Below, piece by piece: positions 5,921 through 10,842 of a stretch of 10,842 bases of DNA. The DNA is from an uncultured Eubacteriaceae bacterium (lineage in GTDB: Bacteria > Bacillota > Clostridia > Eubacteriales > Eubacteriaceae): contig CANRHG010000049.1 in the NCBI GenBank assembly GCA_947630385.1, positions 1 through 10,842 of the forward strand, given 5' to 3'. Below the pieces are notes generated by a model. The model saw only the letters and a list, made by a program, of their open reading frames with translations. It searched no databases and was not told the origin of the DNA. Each line of letters opens with the position of its first letter. Position 1 is the first letter of the stretch. The position numbers and the translations under genes were made by a program.

Positions 5921-6035
5921 CCAATTTCATCACGTTTTTACGGTTTTATCTTCTAGCATTTGACCGTATTTTCATGTTCCTAATCATCTAATAAATCTCA
6001 TAAAATCCAATTTATCCATTTTTTCTTTCCAATAT

Positions 6036-6059
6036 AAAAAAGGGCTTACGTCCTTTTTC
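6036..6059 (-). terminator. Terminator of the Rpn-family gene
   Basis: On the minus strand AAAAAGG, a central ACGTAAGC and CCTTTTTT form an A/U-flanked stem that can close further to C-GTAA-G, a GNRA tetraloop with one A-C mismatch below it. It lies 25 nt beyond the stop codon. The A and T tracts on both sides let it work in both directions. Confidence 0.6.
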
Positions 6060-6084
6060 AAGAAGATTCGCTGAATTCAGCTTT

Positions 6085-6951
6085 TTAAACTGCCTTAGGA
6101 ATTTCAATTTTATTTTCTTTAAGAATCTTTTCTAACTGTCTGATTTTAACATCACGTTCTTCTATAGCTTTATCTTTATCTTCTAGGGCTTTATCTTTAT
6201 TTCTTAGTTCTTTATCTTTATTTTTTAGTTCTTTATTTTTATCTTTTAACGCTTCACTGACTTTTTCATCGGCATAATCATCCATTAATTCTCTTAACGG
6301 TGTTCCCATGTCGTCTCCTTCCTTATCTATTACTTTATATTCGCGTAGAATCTTCTTATAAATTTCATTATCGACGGTTTCCGGATCGCTCTTTAGCAAA
6401 TCTTTGATGATTTTTTCGCTTTCTTCATAAGCTTCCGGAAAATCTTCACTGAGGCAGTTGATGTAAATCACATATTGGCCGTCTTCTAAGATCTCATGCG
6501 TCTCGATGTTCATCATCGCGTACCGGTTGACGGCCCGTTTGTTCCCGATTATATCACCGAGAGCTAAAACGATTAAGATTCTCGTCGGAAGTTCGTCGTA
6601 ACTCGAGCCTTTCTCAAGTTCCGTATCTTTTGACGAATTATAGAAGCGACCGCGTTTCGGGCTGAATTTCCCAATGTCCTTTTGAAGTTCTAAAATAATA
6701 TCCGTCCCCTCGCAGTGGACCGCGACGTCATAAACGACGCTATGGCCTCCAAGATTGATTTGGTCCGCTTCGGGAGTGATTTCTAAAGAGTTATCGTAAT
6801 TTATTTTAAGCTGTGGCAGGGCTTCCGCCAAAATCGGCTTTATGATCTCTATAGCTAGTTCTTTGTGCCGACTAAAGACTAATTTCATAAAGTCGTCGTC
6901 AAAAAGATTGAGTTCTTCGATTGCTTTTTTGTATTTGTCGTTTTTCCCCAT
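6085..6951 (-). CDS. Rpn / PD-(D/E)XK nuclease-family transposase-like protein with coiled-coil tail
   Basis: A 288-residue protein of the COG5464/Rpn group, common in gut Firmicutes. The N-terminal part carries FDDDFMKLVFSRHKEL (17-32) and a PD-(D/E)XK core with Asp75 in VVYDVAVH and Glu88-x-Gln90 in IILELQK, followed by KRGRFYNSSKD (99-109). Rpn proteins are DNA endonucleases that assist recombination; the family label transposase is historical and no terminal repeats are seen. Residues 224-280 are a highly charged coiled coil built on four near-perfect heptads. The ATG at 6949-6951 has GGAG 7 nt upstream. The nuclease part has GC close to the outer blocks, whereas the tail is very AT-rich, suggesting a mosaic gene. 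It is convergent with the Fic gene and transcribed alone. Confidence 0.85.
   Translation of the reverse strand: MGKNDKYKKAIEELNLFDDDFMKLVFSRHKELAIEIIKPILAEALPQLKINYDNSLEITPEADQINLGGHSVVYDVAVHCEGTDIILELQKDIGKFSPKRGRFYNSSKDTELEKGSSYDELPTRILIVLALGDIIGNKRAVNRYAMMNIETHEILEDGQYVIYINCLSEDFPEAYEESEKIIKDLLKSDPETVDNEIYKKILREYKVIDKEGDDMGTPLRELMDDYADEKVSEALKDKNKELKNKDKELRNKDKALEDKDKAIEERDVKIRQLEKILKENKIEIPKAV
6160..6243 (-). repeat. Four 21-nt tandem units encoding coiled-coil heptads
   Basis: Residues 237-264 of the Rpn-like protein are four consecutive heptads: DKNKELK, NKDKELR, NKDKALE, DKDKAIE. The DNA units are near-identical in the AATAAAGATAAAG part, so this is a recent tandem expansion. A change in copy number would keep the frame and alter only coil length. 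Confidence 0.85.
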
Positions 6952-6990
6952 GCTTTATCTCCTTTTAAAATTCAACCTTTCCTAGTTTTG

Positions 6991-6996
6991 ATTATA
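6991..6996 (-). promoter_or_regulatory. Candidate -10 of the Rpn-family gene
   Basis: The minus strand reads TATAAT here, about 30 nt before the GGAG ribosome site. The hexamer 17 bp upstream (TTTCCT) is a poor -35, so the call rests on the -10 alone. Confidence 0.4.
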
Positions 6997-7390
6997 TTAC
7001 GGAAAAATAAAAGAGGAAAGAGATTATTTTAAAATGTCACGTTTCATAGGAATTATGACTTTCTCCTTATTGAGTATTGATTTCAATTAAACTAAACCGA
7101 GTAATTTGTTGATTTTAACTAATTTTCGAAATGATTTTTTGGTCTTATAACACTATCCTAACCAATTCTTATTTGATCTATTAGAGTTCAAAATGGATGG
7201 GATTTCCATAAAATTGCCGTTTAGGGGATATAATTGCATCAGGATTGGTAGTAATTAGGTTTTCGAAAACTCGTCAAAAACTGCATAAACCGAGTAAAAC
7301 CCGATGATCTTGGAATTGAGGAAGAGACAAGTTATACGCTCGATTGGGATGAAAAGATCGATAAAATTATGGAGGAAGAAGATTTCCGGT
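6997..7390. other. AT-rich region with degenerate sequence between Rpn and CDF genes
   Basis: No intact gene is visible. A 12-nt direct repeat TAAACCGAGTAA occurs at 7092-7103 and 7286-7297, and TTTTCGAAA at 7122-7130 and 7260-7268, so parts of the stretch look like scrambled copies of each other. TATAAT at 7229-7234 has no good -35. The stop-bounded fragment at 7255-7392 is listed separately. Confidence 0.45.
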
Positions 7391-7392
7391 AA
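7255..7392 (+). pseudogene. Unidentified ORF remnant with acidic C-terminus
   Basis: A 45-codon frame after an in-frame TAA (7252-7254) ends at TAA 7390-7392 and reads like a real protein end: KPDDLGIEEETSYTLDWDEK, then a further short charged helix closing in EEEDFR. It has no usable start codon near its beginning; the only in-frame ATG is close to the end. The adjacent frame is open across 7245-7305, so a frameshifted small gene is possible. I do not recognise the family. The size and acidic tail would fit an antitoxin remnant, but that is a guess. Confidence 0.35.
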
Positions 7393-7430
7393 AAATTTGG
7401 CCGATAGATTCTAAGTGAACCTACCGGCCA
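7391..7430 (-). terminator. Terminator of the CDF transporter gene
   Basis: Read on the minus strand, TGGCCGGTAG (7430-7421) pairs with CTATCGGCCA (7407-7398) over 10 bp including one G-U, with a 13-nt loop, and then runs into AATTTTT. On the plus strand the same pair becomes an A-C mismatch, which fixes the direction. It lies about 50 nt after the stop codon. Confidence 0.8.
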
Positions 7431-7479
7431 TACCATGTAGTCGTTAATTGTAAAAACTCCGTTTTCTAGTAAATAGAGC

Positions 7480-8379
7480 TTAAGCGGGTTCTGCTAAAAC
7501 TAGGGAAATGGGACTGACGTGGACCATGACGGCTTTAACTAACGGAAAGTCCGACTTAAGCTTATCTTCTACCGTCTCACAGATCGCGTGGGCCTGTCGA
7601 AAGCTAAGGTTTTGATCGGCGCTGATCTCGATATCGACGTAAACTTTCGGACCGAATAGGCGCGTCTTAAACGAGTCGATTCGGATAACGCCTGGAACCG
7701 AGAGTACTTCCCGTTTCATCTTTTCCTGCGTCGTTTCATCGCAGGCATGGTCGACGAGTTTATCGGTCGCGTCTTTAAAGATATCGTAGGCGGCTTTTGA
7801 GATGAATAAACAGATGATGATGCTGGCGATCGGGTCAAAGATCGGAAAGCCGAGTCTTGCGGCGCCGATTCCCAAAAAAGCACCGACCGAACTCAGCGCG
7901 TCGCTCCGGTGATGCCAGGCGTCGGCCATGAGCGCGTCCGAGCCGATTTTCTTTGCCGCCGCGCGGGTATACCAGTACATCCCTTCTTTGACGACAATTG
8001 AGATCAGTGCGGCGACGAGCGCTAGCGTCCCTGGGATCACGAGATCCGTTTGGTCTCTGAAGAGCGAGCCGAGCGCTTTGTAGCCAATTAGAAGTCCGGT
8101 GACAAATAGAAACATACCGAGGATAATAGCGGCAATGCTTTCGAGACGTTCGTGACCGTAAGAATGGTCTTCATCGGCCTTTTTGCTTGAAAGCTTTATC
8201 CCGATGATCACGACGAAGGTACTTAGTACGTCCGATGCCGAGTGTATAGCATCGGTGACCATCGCCGCGGAGTTTGATAGTATGCCAGCCCCAAGTTTTC
8301 CGAGCGATAACGCCGTGTTGACGCCAATACTTACGCCGGAAACCTTATAGGCGGTTTTTTTATTTTCTAGGGTATTCAT
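7480..8379 (-). CDS. Cation diffusion facilitator (CDF) family metal exporter
   Basis: A 299-residue inner-membrane transporter with about six helices and a C-terminal cytoplasmic domain. The transport site is visible as HSASD in helix 2 (His46, Asp50) and HHRSD in helix 5 (His156, Asp160), with the family signature SYGHERLE (73-80) between helices. The C-terminal part (about 205-299) is the alpha-beta dimerisation domain. CDF proteins exchange cytoplasmic Zn2+, Mn2+, Fe2+ or Co2+ for protons; the His-Asp/His-Asp pattern favours zinc-type ions, but this is inference. The start at 8379 is set by AAGGA (8388-8392 on the complementary strand, 8 nt spacing). A TTG at 8436 lies inside the -35 box, so it cannot be the start. 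It is monocistronic; no metal-responsive site was recognised. Confidence 0.92.
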   Translation of the reverse strand: MNTLENKKTAYKVSGVSIGVNTALSLGKLGAGILSNSAAMVTDAIHSASDVLSTFVVIIGIKLSSKKADEDHSYGHERLESIAAIILGMFLFVTGLLIGYKALGSLFRDQTDLVIPGTLALVAALISIVVKEGMYWYTRAAAKKIGSDALMADAWHHRSDALSSVGAFLGIGAARLGFPIFDPIASIIICLFISKAAYDIFKDATDKLVDHACDETTQEKMKREVLSVPGVIRIDSFKTRLFGPKVYVDIEISADQNLSFRQAHAICETVEDKLKSDFPLVKAVMVHVSPISLVLAEPA

Positions 8380-8407
8380 TTTTTTCGTCCTTGAATTTGA
8401 TTTAACT

Positions 8408-8436
8408 ATTAAATACCCACTTTGCGTCCCTGTCAA
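8408..8436 (-). promoter_or_regulatory. Consensus SigA promoter of the CDF gene
   Basis: On the minus strand a perfect TTGACA (8436-8431) is followed after exactly 17 bp by TTTAAT (8413-8408). Predicted transcription starts near 8401, about 20 nt before the ATG, with the ribosome site in between. Confidence 0.9.
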
Positions 8437-8478
8437 CCCTTTTTAAGTGATAAAGTTTTAAATTCCTATGAGAAATAG

Positions 8479-8532
8479 AAAAAAGCTCGACAAAATAAAA
8501 GTAAGGTTAATATAACTTTATTAGTCGAGCTT
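8479..8532 (-). terminator. Terminator of the HAD-ung-PAP2 operon
   Basis: AAGCTCGAC (8532-8524 on the minus strand) pairs with GTCGAGCTT (8491-8483). The inner A/T-rich arms (around AATAAAGT and ACTTTTATT) can continue the stem with a bulge. The transcript ends in a U-run at 8484-8479. The hairpin begins 3 nt past the PAP2 stop codon. Confidence 0.88.
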
Positions 8533-8535
8533 GAA

Positions 8536-9081
8536 TCAATCGAGTTTTAGAAATTTCAGGTAACCTTTTTCCCGTAACCTTCTACATAAATATACCCCGT
8601 AGCTTCCGATTAAAAAGCCAAAAATGATCCCGGCCAGGACGTCGCTCGGATAGTGGACGAACAGATAAAGGCGCGAGTAACAGATCAGTAGTGCCACAAC
8701 TAGCAGGATCCAGCGGTAGATCGTCTCGGGCCTTTCTTTGGCCAGTTTAAAGTAAACCGTCGCAAAACAGATCGCGACCGAACTGTGCGAGGACGGAAAC
8801 GAGCTTCCGGCGGGCTCACCGATCAACAAATCGACCGGGTACTTCTCGTAGGGCCTAGGCCTACTGATCAGTAGTTTCATCCCCGAGCATAGGATGAGAT
8901 CGAGGATCAGGCTGACGATTAGGGTAAAGCCCAAAAAGCGGGTCTTTTTAAAAAACAGGAAGGCCACCGCGAGGGCCGGAAGGCCGTACGTCCCAAAGAG
9001 CGTTACCGCCGTAAAAAAGCCGTTTAGAAACGGGTTTGACAGCGTGTGAATGAAGATATTGGTGTTTAAGTCAAAACTCAT
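8536..9081 (-). CDS. PAP2-family membrane phosphatase
   Basis: A 181-residue integral membrane protein with all three parts of the PAP2 phosphatase signature: K69-x6-R76-P77 (MKLLISRPRP), PSSH (96-99, proton-donor His99) and SR-x5-H-x3-D (Ser136 to Asp147, nucleophile His143). Such enzymes dephosphorylate lipid phosphates, for example undecaprenyl pyrophosphate (BcrC/PgpB type) or phosphatidic acid, on the outer face of the membrane. The exact substrate is not determined. The ATG at 9079-9081 overlaps the ung stop as ATGA and follows GGAGGA by 3 nt; a GTG at 9099 would add six residues but has no ribosome site. It is the last gene of the three-gene operon. A lipid-carrier recycling role would fit the wall theme on the left of the window, but is not shown. 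Confidence 0.9.
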   Translation of the reverse strand: MSFDLNTNIFIHTLSNPFLNGFFTAVTLFGTYGLPALAVAFLFFKKTRFLGFTLIVSLILDLILCSGMKLLISRPRPYEKYPVDLLIGEPAGSSFPSSHSSVAICFATVYFKLAKERPETIYRWILLVVALLICYSRLYLFVHYPSDVLAGIIFGFLIGSYGVYLCRRLREKGYLKFLKLD

Positions 9082-9755
9082 ACGTCCTCCGGAAGACACC
9101 AGTTGATCGGCTCGATCCCGTTTTCCTGTAAAAAGGCGTTGGCCCTAGAAAAGGGCTTTGAGCCGAAAAAGCCGTGGTCGGCCGAAAGCGGGCTCGGGTG
9201 CGGTGCCTCTAAAATCAAATGCTTTGGGTTGGTGATCATGCTTTTTTTACGTCTCGCGAAATTTCCCCACAAAATAAAGACGACCGGTTCCTCTCTGTCG
9301 TTTAGCTTTCTTATGACTTCGTCGGTAAAGGTCTCCCAACCCAGATCCTTGTGCGAGTTGGCCTGTCCCGCCCGCACCGATAGCGAGGAGTTGAGCAAAA
9401 ACACGCCCTGATCGGCCCAGCTCTTTAGGTAGCCGTGATCGACCGGCGTGCAACCGATGTCGGCTTCGAGTTCTTTGTAGATGTTTTTTAGCGACGGCGG
9501 GATCTTCGTTCCCGGAAGTACCGAAAAGCTCAGCCCGTGCGCCTGTCCTGGGCCGTGGTAGGGGTCCTGGCCGAGGATGACGACTTTGACGTCCTTAAAA
9601 GCCGTCGAGTGAAAGGCGTTGTACAGATCGTACATGTCCGGGTAAACGGTCCCGTGGCGGTATTCGTCTTTAAGTTTTTCTCTGAGCTCCCTATAATACG
9701 GTTTTTTAAACTCGTCTTCTAAGATCTCTTCCCAGTCGTTTTCAAAGTGGATCAT
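9078..9755 (-). CDS. ung: Uracil-DNA glycosylase, family 1
   Basis: A 225-residue enzyme of normal UNG length with every hallmark: GQDPYHGPGQAHG (62-74, catalytic Asp64 activating water), LSFSV (75-79, uracil-stacking Phe77), LLNSSLSV (120-127, uracil-reading Asn122), FILWG (160-164) and HPSPLS (186-191, His186 and the DNA minor-groove loop). It removes uracil from DNA to start base-excision repair. The ATG at 9755 overlaps the HAD gene stop as ATGA, with only a weak GGTGAG upstream, so it probably depends on translation of the preceding gene. Its own stop overlaps the PAP2 start in the same way. Confidence 0.98.
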   Translation of the reverse strand: MIHFENDWEEILEDEFKKPYYRELREKLKDEYRHGTVYPDMYDLYNAFHSTAFKDVKVVILGQDPYHGPGQAHGLSFSVLPGTKIPPSLKNIYKELEADIGCTPVDHGYLKSWADQGVFLLNSSLSVRAGQANSHKDLGWETFTDEVIRKLNDREEPVVFILWGNFARRKKSMITNPKHLILEAPHPSPLSADHGFFGSKPFSRANAFLQENGIEPINWCLPEDV

Positions 9756-10405
9756 ATCTCTAACTCACCGTAATCCTTGATGATAATGTCCGAAAGTTCT
9801 TCTGCCCGCTTAAGGAACTTTTTATCTCCGCAGTCGTCTACGGCGACGCTGCGCATGCCGGCACGTTTGGCTCCGAGCAGGCCCTCGTAGGTGTCTTCAA
9901 AGACGATACACTTTGAAGGGGTAAGGCCTAGCTTTTTCGCCGCGTTTAAAAAGACTTCCGGGTCGGGTTTTCCCCTGCTCGTGTTGCCCGCGTGGCAGTA
10001 GCCGTCGATGATATCCGGGGCGTATTTATTAAAGTAGTCTTTTACGACCCCACCGTGGTTTGAGGTGGCGATCGCGATTTTCTTTCCCTTTTTCTTTAGT
10101 TTATATAAAAATTCCCTCGCGCCGGGTTTAAACGGGACGCTATTCATGTACTGGTCGTAGCTTAGATCCAGCCAGTCCCTTTCAATCTGTTCGGGCGTTC
10201 GCGGCAGATCAAAGCGCTTTTTGAAGTAGCGCGACATCTCGTGAAAGGACATCCCGCAAATCGTCTCGCCGAGATCCGGCGGAACGGTCAGGCCAAAACG
10301 GCCCAGATAGATGTGGTCGATGCCGACCCACAGGTCCATCGAATCGACCAGGGTCCCGTCAAAATCAAAGATAAATCCGTCGATATTCTCATGGTCGAGT
10401 TTCAT
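9752..10405 (-). CDS. HAD-superfamily phosphatase/phosphomutase-like hydrolase (subfamily IA)
   Basis: A 217-residue soluble protein with all HAD motifs: motif I DFDGTLVDS (14-22, nucleophile Asp14 and acid/base Asp16), motif II TSN (114-116), motif III around Lys146 in RGKPDPEVF, and motif IV FEDTYEG (169-175, metal-binding Glu170 and Asp171). The helical cap lies between motifs I and II. The closest familiar relatives are beta-phosphoglucomutase/CbbY-like enzymes and small-molecule phosphatases; the substrate is unknown. Start choice: the ATG at 10405 gives the normal short lead to motif I. An ATG at 10423 would overlap the -10 region. Neither has a Shine-Dalgarno sequence. It heads the operon with ung and PAP2. 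Co-expression with ung might hint at a house-cleaning nucleotide phosphatase, but this is speculation. Confidence 0.9.
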   Translation of the reverse strand: MKLDHENIDGFIFDFDGTLVDSMDLWVGIDHIYLGRFGLTVPPDLGETICGMSFHEMSRYFKKRFDLPRTPEQIERDWLDLSYDQYMNSVPFKPGAREFLYKLKKKGKKIAIATSNHGGVVKDYFNKYAPDIIDGYCHAGNTSRGKPDPEVFLNAAKKLGLTPSKCIVFEDTYEGLLGAKRAGMRSVAVDDCGDKKFLKRAEELSDIIIKDYGELEI

Positions 10406-10411
10406 AAGTGG

Positions 10412-10420
10412 ATTGTACCA
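10412..10420 (-). promoter_or_regulatory. Extended -10 promoter of the HAD-ung-PAP2 operon
   Basis: The minus strand reads TGG-TACAAT (TG-n extended -10) ending 6 nt before the ATG at 10405, so the expected transcription start is the A of that ATG. No -35 consensus is seen 17 bp upstream, which is normal for extended -10 promoters. The mRNA would be leaderless. Confidence 0.55.
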
Positions 10421-10422
10421 CA

Positions 10423-10431
10423 TGTTAGAAT
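10423..10431 (+). promoter_or_regulatory. Extended -10 promoter of ispE
   Basis: TGT-TAGAAT ends 6 nt before the ispE ATG at 10438, placing the expected transcription start on the A of the start codon. There is no Shine-Dalgarno sequence and no -35 match. It mirrors the opposite-strand promoter around the palindrome ACATGT (10420-10425). Confidence 0.55.
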
Positions 10432-10437
10432 ATTAGA

Positions 10438-10842
10438 ATGGACAAGATTTCTGTAAGGGTCCCCGCCAAGATCAACCTGGCCCTGGACATCGTGGGAAAA
10501 CGGGACGACGGCTACCACGACCTCGACATGTTAAACGTTCGCAGCTCCTTAAGCGACCGCTTGACTTTCGAAAAAACGGGTTCCACGCTCCTCCTAGGCG
10601 GCTACAAGGACGATCTGGTCTTAAAAGCCCAAAAGGTCCTCGAAGAAGAAAGCGGCAGGTTCCTTCCGGCGCGTATCACCCTTGAAAAATATATCCCCGA
10701 CGGTGCGGGCCTGGGCGGAGGTTCTGCCGACGCGGCCCAGACGCTACTAAGCCTAAACGCCTTATACGACCTCGGCTTTTCCCTAGACGAACTCTCACGG
10801 CTCGCCCTTAAGGTCGGAGCCGACGTTCCGTACGGGCTAAGG
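10438..10842 (+). CDS. ispE: 4-diphosphocytidyl-2-C-methyl-D-erythritol kinase, N-terminal part
   Basis: The frame is open to the window edge, with 135 residues visible. PAKINLALDI (9-18, catalytic Lys11), GKRDDGYHDL (20-29), the GHMP-kinase ATP loop IPDGAGLGGGSADAA (86-100) and GADVP (127-131, catalytic Asp129) identify IspE. The enzyme phosphorylates CDP-methylerythritol with ATP in the MEP pathway of isoprenoid synthesis, which supplies undecaprenyl carriers among others. The ATG at 10438 gives the usual N-terminus of the family, with only 8 residues before PAKIN. There is no ribosome site upstream. It is divergent from the HAD operon with a 32-nt gap. Confidence 0.97.
   Translation, partial: MDKISVRVPAKINLALDIVGKRDDGYHDLDMLNVRSSLSDRLTFEKTGSTLLLGGYKDDLVLKAQKVLEEESGRFLPARITLEKYIPDGAGLGGGSADAAQTLLSLNALYDLGFSLDELSRLALKVGADVPYGLR

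Noticed and set aside
6070..6081. Perfect palindrome GCTGAATTCAGC followed by TTTTT on the plus strand
   Set aside because: The stem is only 4 bp if a 4-nt loop is left, too weak to call a terminator, and it sits next to the Rpn stop codon.
6085..6951. Insertion sequence carrying the PD-(D/E)XK 'transposase' gene
   Set aside because: No terminal inverted repeats or target-site duplications are visible around the gene. The family name is historical, so no mobile-element boundaries are claimed.
1..10842. CRISPR array, tRNA or rRNA genes
   Set aside because: No regularly spaced repeats of CRISPR length and no tRNA or rRNA-like segments were recognised.

Overview
The window looks like chromosomal DNA of a Bacillota-type (Firmicute) bacterium. 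The reasons are short intergenic gaps, several strong AAGGAG-type ribosome sites, SigA-like promoters with 17-bp spacers, U-tailed hairpin terminators, and a YabE/RpfB-like cell-wall protein in the same neighbourhood as ispE (in Bacillus, yabE also lies a few genes upstream of ispE). I cannot name the genus. By eye, the outer parts (1-3940 and 7480-10842) are near 50% GC. The middle (about 3990-7400) is clearly richer in A+T.

Left block, + strand: the 3' end of a VanY-type D,D-carboxypeptidase, a nitrilase-superfamily amidase and a P1 (DmpA/NylC-type) self-cleaving aminopeptidase are packed with a 1-nt gap and a 32-nt overlap. A small two-helix membrane protein with a long acidic tail follows, and a strong terminator closes the unit. 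A gene with its own consensus promoter and terminator then encodes a membrane-anchored DUF348-G5-lytic transglycosylase protein, resembling actinobacterial RpfB in layout. The theme is cell-wall cleavage and breakdown of peptides or amides.

Middle block, AT-rich and accessory in character: a structured non-coding stretch, an orphan HigA-type antitoxin followed by the decayed tail of a second copy, and a Fic AMP-transferase with an excisionase-like DNA-binding N-terminus and its own inhibitory motif. The Fic gene is preceded by three direct repeats in its leader. A large 19-bp hairpin, a minus-strand Rpn/PD-(D/E)XK nuclease-family protein with a low-GC heptad-repeat tail, and about 500 nt with an unidentified ORF remnant complete the block. 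It reads as a small island of toxin-antitoxin and nuclease genes inserted between core genes and partly decayed.

Right block, mostly - strand: a CDF metal-cation exporter with a textbook promoter and its own terminator. Upstream of it is a tight three-gene operon, HAD phosphatase - uracil-DNA glycosylase (ung) - PAP2 phosphatase, joined by two ATGA overlaps and closed by a terminator 3 nt after the last stop. Divergent from it, ispE starts on the + strand and runs off the window. The 32-nt HAD/ispE gap has two divergent extended -10 elements, each exactly 6 nt from a start codon, and neither gene has a Shine-Dalgarno sequence. This suggests a back-to-back pair of leaderless transcripts and is the most distinctive small-scale signal in the window.
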